This document shows positions 1 to 6,149 of a stretch of DNA of 7,092 bases, in pieces. This DNA is from JBBSHS01 sp038232515 (GTDB taxonomy: Bacteria; Actinomycetota; Acidimicrobiia; Acidimicrobiales; JAUJNH01). Within the stretch, counting starts at the first letter, position 1. Each line of letters starts with the position of its first letter. Location: assembly GCA_038232515.1 (NCBI GenBank), contig JBBSHS010000106.1, positions 1 to 7,092 of the forward strand, written 5' to 3'. The notes beneath the pieces are model-generated. The model was given only the letters and a program-made list of their open reading frames with translations. It ran no database searches and was not told the DNA's origin. Position numbers and translations under genes: made by a program.

Positions 1-1320
1 GGCGATGCACTGGCGGCCGGGGTGGGCGATCTGGGCGGCGATCGTGTACGGCAGACCGGGCGCCATGGAGGCCAGGTTCCCCGACAGCATGAACTGGCGG
101 TCGCCGCGGATGTCGAAGTGGCGGGCGGCCCAGGTGGCGATGGTGCCGGAGTCGGCCGACAGGATGGCGTCGTCGTCGGCCAGGCGGTCGACGACGCGCA
201 TCAGGAACTGCGGTTGTATGGGATCGCGATCGTCGCCCTCGAGGGTCGCCATCTTCTGGCGCCAGTCGGCCATGGCCGCCTGCGCGGTGGTCAGGAACCC
301 CCGGTCGTCGCGACGGCTCAGCAGCGGCAGCAGCGCCTGCAGTGTCTCGGCCGAGTCGCCCACCAGCGGAACCTCGGTGGGGATGCGGTCGCCGGCCCGG
401 GTGGGATCGGCCTCGATCTGCACCGTGCGCACCCCGGCCTCCGGGAGGAACTTGGTGAAGGGGAAGTTGGTGCCCACCATGAGGAGGGTGTCGGCGTTCT
501 CCATGGCCTCCTCCGACGGCCGGGTCCCGAGCAGGCCGATGCCACCCGTGGTGAGGGGATGGTCGTCGGCCACCACCGCCTTGCCCGACAGGGTCTTGAC
601 GACGGGGCTCGCCAGACGGTCGGCCACCGCCAGCACCTCGGCGCCGGCCCCCAGTGCGCCGGCGCCGACGAGCATCACCACCTTCGTGCCCTCGTTGAGC
701 ACGGCGGCGGCCCGGGCCAGGTCGGCGTTTCGAGGAACGCTGTGCGACGGCACATACGTCGGCGCCGTTTGCGGGGTCCGAGCCGGCGCGCCCCCTTCCC
801 ACGGATCGGCGTCGGCCGGGGCCTGCTGGATGTCGACCGGGAAGGTCAGGTGAGCCACGCCCCGCCGGGACAGAGCGGTGCGGACGGCCTTGTCGACCAG
901 CGTGGGGATCTGGACCGGTACGTGGATCATGGCGTTGTACTCGGCCACGTCGATGAACAGCCGATCGAGGTGGACCTCCTGCTGGTAGCCGGTGCCCAGC
1001 AGCTTGGGGCCCTGCATCCCGGTGATGGCCAGCACCGGCACGTGGTCGAGCTTGGCGTCGTAGAGGCCGTTGAGGAGGTGGATGCCCCCCGGGCCCGAGG
1101 TGGCCAGGCACACGCCGAGGCGGCCGGTGGACTTGGCGTAGCCGGTGGCCATGAAGGCGGCGGCCTCCTCGTGGTGCACCAGCACGAAGCGGAGCTTGTC
1201 CTGGTGACGCCGGAAGCCCTCGGTCAGCCCGTTGATGCCGTCGCCTGGCAGGCCGAACACGGTGTCGACGCCCCAGTCGATCAGCCGCTCCACCAGGAGC
1301 TCGGATGCGATCTTCTTCAT
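1..1320 (-). CDS. PoxB-like thiamine diphosphate-dependent enzyme (pyruvate oxidase/dehydrogenase type), 3' end missing
   Basis: This gene reads from an ATG at 1320-1318 to the window edge, giving 440 codons with no stop, so the C-terminus is outside. Visible parts are an N-terminal ThDP-enzyme pyrimidine-binding domain (about 1-170), a middle Rossmann-like domain (about 200-330) and the start of the pyrophosphate-binding domain (from about 365). The motif HHEEAAAF places the cofactor-activating glutamate at E51. TSGPGGIHLLNGLYDA, HVPVLAITG and GTGYQQEVH follow as in E. coli PoxB. SADSGTIATWAARHF and LSGNLASMAPGLP resemble the stretch just before the GDG metal/diphosphate motif, which must lie just outside the window. 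Family members decarboxylate 2-keto acids, usually pyruvate, passing electrons to a quinone or oxygen through FAD. Acetolactate synthase or another ThDP decarboxylase is possible but fits less well. A good ribosome site (AGAGGA, 1328-1333, seven bases from the ATG) lies inside the end of the upstream debranching-like gene, two bases away. Confidence 0.88.
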   Translation of the reverse strand, partial: MKKIASELLVERLIDWGVDTVFGLPGDGINGLTEGFRRHQDKLRFVLVHHEEAAAFMATGYAKSTGRLGVCLATSGPGGIHLLNGLYDAKLDHVPVLAITGMQGPKLLGTGYQQEVHLDRLFIDVAEYNAMIHVPVQIPTLVDKAVRTALSRRGVAHLTFPVDIQQAPADADPWEGGAPARTPQTAPTYVPSHSVPRNADLARAAAVLNEGTKVVMLVGAGALGAGAEVLAVADRLASPVVKTLSGKAVVADDHPLTTGGIGLLGTRPSEEAMENADTLLMVGTNFPFTKFLPEAGVRTVQIEADPTRAGDRIPTEVPLVGDSAETLQALLPLLSRRDDRGFLTTAQAAMADWRQKMATLEGDDRDPIQPQFLMRVVDRLADDDAILSADSGTIATWAARHFDIRGDRQFMLSGNLASMAPGLPYTIAAQIAHPGRQCIA

Positions 1321-1322
1321 GG

Positions 1323-3560
1323 TCACGTCCTCTTCGTCGATTGGGGGTTCTGCCGGATCAGCGATCCCAAGCCGATGCGGGCCCGGCGTCCGACCGAGAC
1401 GCCGTTCGCTTCTGGCGGGGGCTGGCGCAGGACCCGGAGTCGTCCCTGCAGAGCGGTCACTGTGTGCGACGTCTCGCCGTAGCGGTCCCGGCGGAACTCG
1501 ATGTCGAGCCGGGCCGGGCCGACCCGGAGGCCCTCGAGGCGGACGTCGGGGAGCCACGGCGGCAGATGGGGGTCGATGAGCAGGAGCCCGAGCGGGGCCA
1601 CTGCCTGCAGGCCGAGGAGGGCCTGGACGAGGGCCACGATGGCGCTGGCCGACCAGCCCTGGGGCTGATTGGAGGTGGGGTACACGCCGGGGTGGGCGTG
1701 GTCGGCATCGCGGGTGATGCCGCCCAGCACCTCGGGCAGCCGGTTGCCGGCGAACAGCTCGGTCGAGTCGAACATGGCCCCGGCCAGGCGGTGCAGCTCG
1801 TCGACGCAGCCGTAGCGGGCCAGGCCCAGGGCGAATGACGCGTTCTCCACCGGCCACACGCTGCCCCGGTGGTAGCTGAACGGGTTGTAGGCGGTGTGGT
1901 TCGACGACAGGGTCCGCACCCCCCAACCGCTGAACAGGTCGGGTTCGAGCAGGCGGCGGGCCACGGCCGGACCGAGCGCCTTGGGCACGATGCCGGCGGC
2001 CAGCATGTGGCCGCCGTTGGAGGAGATCGATCGGACCAGGGCGCCGTCGGGGCCGAGGGCCATGGCGTAGAACTGGCGGTCGGGCATCCAGAAGGCGGCG
2101 TGGAAGCGGCTCTTGAGCGTGGTCGCGCGTCGCAGCAGCCGGGCCGCCTCCACGCCGTGTCCGGCGGCGGCGAAGGCCACCGCCGCCAGTCGCAGGCCGA
2201 AGAGCGCATAGGCCTGGACCACGCTGGTGGCGATGGGCGGCTCGATGATGTGGCCGTCGTCGTCGACGATGGCGTCGTCCGAATCCTTCCATCCCTGCTG
2301 GCGGACGCCCTTTGCCGACTTCGACTGGTACTCGAGGAAACCGTCGCCGTCGCTGTCGCCGTAGCGCTCCATCCAATCCAGGACCCGGCGGGCGGCCGGG
2401 AGCAGACCGTCGGCCACCCCACGGTCGCCGGTCCACAGCAGGTGGACCCCGAGCATGATCAGAAAGTCGGCCGGGGCGGTGTAGTCGCCGTAGTAGCGGA
2501 CGAAGGGATCCTCACCGAGCAGCGACAGCGGACCCCGCCGGGCCTGGTGGAGCATCTTGCCCGGCTCCTCGTCGAGCCAGTCGTCGACGTGGTCGCCCTG
2601 CCAGGCCGCGTTGGTGAGCAGGGTGTCGCGCAGCATGGTCGGCATGGCCATCGCCGCCTGTCCGGCGATGGTGAGGCTGTCGCGACCGAAGAGCTGCTGG
2701 AAGATGGGCAGGCCGGCCACGGGGGTGGCCGGGCCGGTGCGCACGCCGAGCGGCAGCGAGGCCAGGTCCTCGATGGCGGTCTGCCAGGCTTGGGCCACCG
2801 TCGAGTTGGTGGAGATCAGCGACGGCGCCTCGTCGAGAAGGGCGCGCTCGATGGTGCTGATCGACCCGACCCGCTCCGTCAGCAGCCGGGCCCGACAGTC
2901 GGGCTTTACTGGGTCCAGCTGGGCGACGGCGCACAGCTCCAGGGTGACCGGACGGCCGGGCACCAGGGTCAGGGGCACGACCAAGGCGGTGCCAGTCCAG
3001 GAGACGGCGCCCGGTGAGCGCTCGACCCGCACGACGACCCGGTGTCGGAGCTTGGGGTGCATGTAGGAGAAGGCCAGCTCCTGGGCGTCAGCGTCCCATG
3101 CGGTGTCCACGTCGGCCGTCTGGATGCGCTTGCCGCTGTCGGCCTCCTCGATGTCGGCGAAGTCGGCGGCCAGGTTGATCCCGAGCGCGAAGCTGGCCGG
3201 GCCGCTCAGCGCGTCGTCGCCGAAGGCGTAGTTCTCGATGCGGATACGGGTGCGCAGGCCCTCGTCGCTCACCGATCGGGTGATCTCCAGGTAGACGCTC
3301 GACGCCGGACCGTGGGAACCCCCGGCCACCTCGGCATAGGCCAGGAAGCCGTGGCGTGAGGTGGCGCTGGCTGCGAACGGCACCAGCGGCTCGCCGTCGG
3401 CGGTGAGGTCCTGTCGGCACAGCAGGCGGGTGTTCTCGACGTAGAAGCCCTCGGTACCCTGGCCGGCGACCGAGCCGTGGGCGTCGGCGACCAGCAACGA
3501 GTACCCGCTGTAGATGAAGCGCCGGTCGGCCCGGGCCCGCAGCTCGAACGGCGCCGTCAT
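1323..3560 (-). CDS. Glycogen debranching enzyme-like amylo-alpha-1,6-glucosidase family protein
   Basis: The product has 745 residues. The first ~210 (SGYSLLVADAHGSVAGQGTE, then GFYVENTRLL) match the beta-rich N-terminal domain of bacterial debranching-like proteins (GDE_N_bis type). Residues ~255-660 look like an (alpha/alpha)6 glycosidase barrel: FGRDSL at 291-296, EEPGK at 331-335, YYGDY at 357-361, GWKDSDD at 423-429, YHRGSVWP at 563-570, RLPEVLGG at 607-614 and PQGWSASA at 633-640. By analogy with related inverting families, an Asp of KDSDD and E610 are candidate acid and base; this is inference. GDSDGDGFLEY (401-411) resembles a calcium-binding loop. A short beta tail follows, and there is no signal peptide, so it is probably cytoplasmic. 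Its ATG overlaps the racemase stop (ATGA, 3557-3560), which fixes the start and implies coupled translation. The substrate is probably an alpha-glucan or alpha-glucoside, but such proteins are mostly uncharacterised. Confidence 0.88.
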   Translation of the reverse strand: MTAPFELRARADRRFIYSGYSLLVADAHGSVAGQGTEGFYVENTRLLCRQDLTADGEPLVPFAASATSRHGFLAYAEVAGGSHGPASSVYLEITRSVSDEGLRTRIRIENYAFGDDALSGPASFALGINLAADFADIEEADSGKRIQTADVDTAWDADAQELAFSYMHPKLRHRVVVRVERSPGAVSWTGTALVVPLTLVPGRPVTLELCAVAQLDPVKPDCRARLLTERVGSISTIERALLDEAPSLISTNSTVAQAWQTAIEDLASLPLGVRTGPATPVAGLPIFQQLFGRDSLTIAGQAAMAMPTMLRDTLLTNAAWQGDHVDDWLDEEPGKMLHQARRGPLSLLGEDPFVRYYGDYTAPADFLIMLGVHLLWTGDRGVADGLLPAARRVLDWMERYGDSDGDGFLEYQSKSAKGVRQQGWKDSDDAIVDDDGHIIEPPIATSVVQAYALFGLRLAAVAFAAAGHGVEAARLLRRATTLKSRFHAAFWMPDRQFYAMALGPDGALVRSISSNGGHMLAAGIVPKALGPAVARRLLEPDLFSGWGVRTLSSNHTAYNPFSYHRGSVWPVENASFALGLARYGCVDELHRLAGAMFDSTELFAGNRLPEVLGGITRDADHAHPGVYPTSNQPQGWSASAIVALVQALLGLQAVAPLGLLLIDPHLPPWLPDVRLEGLRVGPARLDIEFRRDRYGETSHTVTALQGRLRVLRQPPPEANGVSVGRRARIGLGSLIRQNPQSTKRT

Positions 3561-4660
3561 CCGGTGACCGCCCAGCGCTTGGCGTCGGCCCGCTTGAAGC
3601 TGAGACCGTGGCCGGGTCGGTCACGATCGGGCACCAGCCGACCGGCGACGGGCTCGAGCACGCCGTCGAACAGCATGCGCTCGATGCGCACGTGGTCATG
3701 AAACCACTCGACATGGCGCAGCGGCGCCAAGGCGCAGCCGACGTGGGCGTGCAGGGCCGGGGCGGTGTGGGCGGACAGGGGCATCGACCGGGCCTGGCAC
3801 AGCGTGGCCGCCTGCACAAGACCCGTGATACCACACCGCGTGGCGTCGGCCTGCAACACGTCCACCGCTCCGGCGGCGAGCATCCGGGCGAAGTACGTCA
3901 CGTCGTAGCCGTACTCGCCCGCGGTCACCTCCATGGCGGCCGGGGCCCGTTGGCGCACGCGCCGCAGACCGGCGAGATCGTCCGACGAGACCGGCTCCTC
4001 GAACCAGGTAACGCCCAGGGCGGCGAAGGCCCGGGCATGACCCACGGCCTGCGCCGGTGTATAGGCGCCGTTGGCGTCGACGAACAGTTCGGAGTCGGGG
4101 CCGATGGCCGCCCGGGCCGCGGCCACGCGTCTCTGGTCGGCGGCCGGATCCCTGCCCACCTTCATCTTCACTCTGGCGATGCCCTGGTCCACCCAGGCCG
4201 CCAGCTGGTCGGCCACCTGGCTGGCGCCGTAGGAGGTGAACCCGCCGCTGCCGTAGACGTCAACGCCATCTCGCACCGGCCCCAGGAGGTCGACCAGCGC
4301 CACCCCCAGCACGCGGGCCTTCAGGTCCCAGAGGGCGGCGTCGACGGCGGCGACGGCGCTCGCGGCGACACCGGACCGTCCGACGTTGCGTACGGCGCGC
4401 ACCATGGCCGCCCACGCGGCGGGGACTGCCAGCGCGTCGAGGCCCACCACCACCGGGCTCAGCATCCGAGAGACGAGGCCGGCCGCGCCCGCCTCGGCGT
4501 AGGCGTAGCCCAGGCCCCACTGGCCGGCGGCACCGACTTCGGCCACGACGATCGTCGTCGCCGTCCATTCCAGCGTCCCGTCCGACTCGGGACCTTCGGT
4601 GGGGATGGTGAACGCCGCCGCCCGAACCTCGTCGATCAGCGCTGCGCCACGACCGGCCAC
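3557..4660 (-). CDS. Mandelate racemase/muconate lactonizing enzyme family protein (enolase superfamily)
   Basis: The 367-residue product is full length for the family. An N-terminal capping domain (about 8-130, including TIPTEGPESDGTLEW) precedes a TIM-type barrel. The catalytic set is complete: the KxK motif (K165, K167), three acidic Mg2+ ligands (D195 in VDANG, E221 in WFEEP, E249 in AGEYGYD), and a D272/H298 dyad (LQADATR, SAHTAP). Lys plus a His-Asp dyad is the layout of the mandelate racemase subgroup, and the spacing is close to mandelate racemase itself. Family members abstract the proton next to a carboxylate; many are sugar-acid dehydratases. The substrate cannot be read from the sequence. 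The start is a GTG at 4660-4658 placed directly after the stop of the preceding frame (TGAGTG). No strong ribosome site is seen, so translation probably depends on coupling. The alternative that it starts a few codons later is possible, since family similarity begins near residue 9. Confidence 0.9.
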   Translation of the reverse strand: MAGRGAALIDEVRAAAFTIPTEGPESDGTLEWTATTIVVAEVGAAGQWGLGYAYAEAGAAGLVSRMLSPVVVGLDALAVPAAWAAMVRAVRNVGRSGVAASAVAAVDAALWDLKARVLGVALVDLLGPVRDGVDVYGSGGFTSYGASQVADQLAAWVDQGIARVKMKVGRDPAADQRRVAAARAAIGPDSELFVDANGAYTPAQAVGHARAFAALGVTWFEEPVSSDDLAGLRRVRQRAPAAMEVTAGEYGYDVTYFARMLAAGAVDVLQADATRCGITGLVQAATLCQARSMPLSAHTAPALHAHVGCALAPLRHVEWFHDHVRIERMLFDGVLEPVAGRLVPDRDRPGHGLSFKRADAKRWAVTG

Positions 4661-4897
4661 TCAGGCGACCTGGGCCATGATCTTGTGCAGCCCGGTGGCG
4701 CCCTCGGGGCCGCTGGTGCGGTCCTTGTCGACCTGGGGCGTGCCGGCGCCGTCGTAGGTCCGGACAACCAGGCGGTGCTCACCGGGACCACACGGGGTCC
4801 AGACCGGCCTCAACCCGTCGAGCTTCGTTGGCCGGTGCAGGGCCGGGGCGGTGGGAGTCATCGATGTGGCCGCCCGCCGGTCACGCGGTCCAGGCAC
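4661..4897 (-). pseudogene. Probable C-terminal remnant of a sulfite-oxidase-type molybdopterin oxidoreductase
   Basis: This short frame gives 78 residues from a GTG at 4897 or 66 from an ATG at 4861. Its second half (VWTP, GPGEHRLVVRTYDGAGTPQ, then PEGATGLHKI) looks like the last strands of the Mo-cofactor oxidoreductase dimerisation domain at the C-terminus of sulfite-oxidase-family enzymes. The catalytic molybdopterin domain is absent, and I found nothing like it in the three minus-strand frames read up to about 5100. The first ~30 residues show no family pattern. The likeliest reading is a deletion remnant left at the head of the operon, still perhaps translated because its TGA abuts the racemase GTG. 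A genuine small beta-domain protein is the alternative. The family call rests on recalled motifs only and is moderate. Neither start has a convincing ribosome site. Confidence 0.5.
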
Positions 4898-4954
4898 TTC
4901 AGCAGCCTCCCCGGCGCCATCTACCCCCCAATCCGATTCAGCCGACTTGTCCGC

Positions 4955-4967
4955 GTTCTGTAAGAAC
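4955..4967. promoter_or_regulatory. 13-base inverted repeat GTTCT-GTA-AGAAC, candidate operator
   Basis: GTTCT at 4955-4959 and AGAAC at 4963-4967 are perfect reverse complements around a 3-base centre. The site is relatively AT-rich for this locus and lies between the divergent genes, where a shared regulator would bind. No regulator gene is in the window and the arms are short, so chance is possible. Confidence 0.3.
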
Positions 4968-5080
4968 TGGCCACGTGTCGCCGAAAACTTGGGCCGGCAT
5001 GGCCGTCCAGCAGAGGGCGCGCTGCGGGCAGCGCGTGGTCCGCCTTCGTTCCGAAAGCTGTAAGGAGCGGTCCCGCTTGG

Positions 5081-5097
5081 CCCCGCTGCGGCAGGGG
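5081..5097 (+). other. Short GC hairpin just upstream of the peroxiredoxin-like gene
   Basis: CCCC at 5081-5084 pairs with GGGG at 5094-5097, and an inner GC/GC pair with one bulged A closes a TGCG loop. It ends 12 bases before the ATG at 5110 and partly faces the GAAGGGG ribosome-site-like stretch at 5100-5106. It could affect initiation, but in DNA this GC-rich such stems arise by chance. It lacks a U-tract, so it is not a terminator. Confidence 0.2.
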
Positions 5098-5109
5098 TAG
5101 AAGGGGATA

Positions 5110-5619
5110 ATGGGTGAAGATCTGGTGGCCGGCCGCGCGTTCCCGGATCTCGTGCTGCCCGATCACGCCGGGAACCAGCGCCACCTGTCGCAGCTCGCCG
5201 CGGATGATCCGGTGCTGTTGCACTTCTACCGGGGGTGGTGGTGCCCGAAGGAGCAGGCCTACTTCCGCAATCTGGTGGGCCTCCAGGACGAGGCCGAGGT
5301 GGCGTACACCCGGTTCGTGTCGGTCAGCGTCGACCCTCCGGAGGTGCAGGCCGCCTTCCGGGCCGGCATCGGCGCCAGATGGATCTTCCTGTCCGACGCG
5401 GAGCGGCAGTGGATCGATCGCCTGGGTCTGATGGAGAAGACCGACACCAGTCATCGTCCGTACCTGCCGACGATGTTCACGCTGGGACCGGACCTCACCA
5501 TCCATCGGGTCTACAACGGCTACTGGTTCTGGGGGCGGGCCACCAACGAAGAGCTCCGCCAAGACTTTCGGGCCATCAGTCAGGCTTCCCGTTCCGATTG
5601 GGAGCCCCCCCAGTCGTGA
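5110..5619 (+). CDS. Peroxiredoxin-like AhpC/TSA (redoxin) family protein, single cysteine
   Basis: The product has 169 residues with the thioredoxin-like pattern of the AhpC/TSA family: AFPDLVLPDHAG (10-21, the strand before the fold), then LLHFYRGWWCPKEQ with C45 as the presumed peroxidatic cysteine, VSVSVDP (70-76), and WIFLSDAERQ (91-100). Such proteins reduce hydroperoxides in the cytoplasm. C45 is the only cysteine. The second cysteine of the common WCPxC form is replaced (WCPKEQ), so it would need a 1-Cys mechanism or another thiol donor, or may have lost peroxidase activity. The ATG at 5110 is preceded by GAAGGGG only three bases away, which is tight spacing. It is the first gene of the plus-strand string, and its TGA overlaps the next GTG. 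No signal peptide or membrane segment is seen. Confidence 0.82.
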   Translation: MGEDLVAGRAFPDLVLPDHAGNQRHLSQLAADDPVLLHFYRGWWCPKEQAYFRNLVGLQDEAEVAYTRFVSVSVDPPEVQAAFRAGIGARWIFLSDAERQWIDRLGLMEKTDTSHRPYLPTMFTLGPDLTIHRVYNGYWFWGRATNEELRQDFRAISQASRSDWEPPQS

Positions 5620-6131
5620 GCTGGCTCTGGTTCGACCTCTGCCCCGACCCGGCCACCGGCACCGTTGCGTCGGCTCGCGTGTCCGACGCCAACGGCACCC
5701 CTCGAGGTGTGCTGTGCGCCTGGGCCAGCGATCAGGATCGGCCGACGCCGACGGCGGCGAAGGTCGACAGCCGGGCCATGGATCCGTGCGGCGAGCCCGG
5801 GTCGGTGTCGCTGGTCCTGGCGCCAGACGGGCTGTACCTGCCATTCGATGACTCGGCCGTCGCCCACGCCACCAGGATGGTCCTGGCCATGCCGCCCGCC
5901 GATGTGTGCTCGACCCTGGTCGACGGCGACGACCGGTTCCGGGGATCCGTCACCGGGACGCACGGCGACGAGGGCCGCCTGAGCTACGACCCGTTCGGTG
6001 TGCTGTTCCCCGCCGTGGTGCTGCGGGTGGAGGCGGGGCTCTTGGGCCGGATGTCGTCACCGGTGGGGCCGGTGACCCAACGCTACGGGGCGACGAACCC
6101 GTGGCCGTGGGATCGGTTCGAACCTGCCTGA
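5616..6131 (+). CDS. Hypothetical protein, 171 residues, coupled to the peroxiredoxin-like gene
   Basis: I do not recognise this family. The start chosen is a GTG at 5616-5618 that overlaps the TGA of the peroxiredoxin-like gene (GTGA), with GGGAG at 5600-5604 as a plausible ribosome site eleven bases upstream. The frame is open further back, but that stretch lies on top of the peroxiredoxin gene. The protein appears soluble and acidic, without signal peptide or membrane helix. Visible features are MSWLWFDLCPD at the start, LAPDGLYLPFDD (68-79), LSYDPFGVLFPAVVLRVEAG (122-141) and an aromatic proline-rich end (NPWPWDRF, 161-168). Cysteines are at 9, 34, 58 and 98. The alternating hydrophobic stretches suggest a mostly beta fold. 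The overlap with a redox protein hints at a functional link, but nothing stronger can be said. The GH15 gene starts 18 bases downstream. Confidence 0.72.
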   Translation: MSWLWFDLCPDPATGTVASARVSDANGTPRGVLCAWASDQDRPTPTAAKVDSRAMDPCGEPGSVSLVLAPDGLYLPFDDSAVAHATRMVLAMPPADVCSTLVDGDDRFRGSVTGTHGDEGRLSYDPFGVLFPAVVLRVEAGLLGRMSSPVGPVTQRYGATNPWPWDRFEPA

Positions 6132-6149
6132 CCATCGCGTTGCCCGAAC

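Larger units (their letters stand above)
4898..5109. promoter_or_regulatory. Divergent intergenic region, presumed promoters for both gene strings
   Basis: About 210 bases separate the first frames of the two divergent strings, so promoters for both probably lie here. I found no convincing -35/-10 pair on either strand. The only ordered elements seen are an inverted repeat at 4955-4967, a CACGTG palindrome at 4972-4977, a Shine-Dalgarno-like AAGGAG at 5062-5067 and a GC hairpin at 5081-5097. Minus-strand frames through it show no recognisable protein. Confidence 0.4.

Noticed and set aside
22..1482. Long open frame on the plus strand opposite the PoxB-like gene
   Set aside because: It is antisense to a gene with clear family motifs, its own translation is low-complexity Gly/His/Arg-rich with no domain, and such shadows are normal at this GC content.
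2261..2281. Repetitive GTCGTCGTCGACGATG stretch
   Set aside because: It encodes the Asp-rich DSDDAIVDDDG segment of the debranching-like protein; the repeat is a codon effect.
1869..3017. Long plus-strand frame opposite the debranching-like gene
   Set aside because: The translation has no recognisable motif, while the minus-strand frame carries the full glycosidase pattern.
4545..4558. 14-base perfect palindrome ACGACGATCGTCGT
   Set aside because: It lies inside the racemase-family gene and is explained by the codons for Thr-Thr-Ile-Val-Val, so an operator role is unlikely.
3608..4963. 451-codon plus-strand frame opposite the racemase-family gene
   Set aside because: The minus strand holds the complete enolase-superfamily catalytic set. 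This frame is a His/Gly-rich shadow.
5106..5111. GATAAT resembling a -10 box
   Set aside because: It overlaps the ATG at 5110, lacks a -35 element at the right distance, and would place the transcript start inside the gene.
5235..5615. Upstream extension of the 171-residue protein's frame
   Set aside because: The extension overlaps the peroxiredoxin-like gene in another frame, and the GTGA junction with a ribosome-site-like GGGAG gives a better start at 5616.
4921..5844. 307-codon minus-strand frame across the intergenic gap and the peroxiredoxin-like gene
   Set aside because: It is antisense to the clear redoxin motifs and has no domain pattern, so it is most likely a GC shadow.
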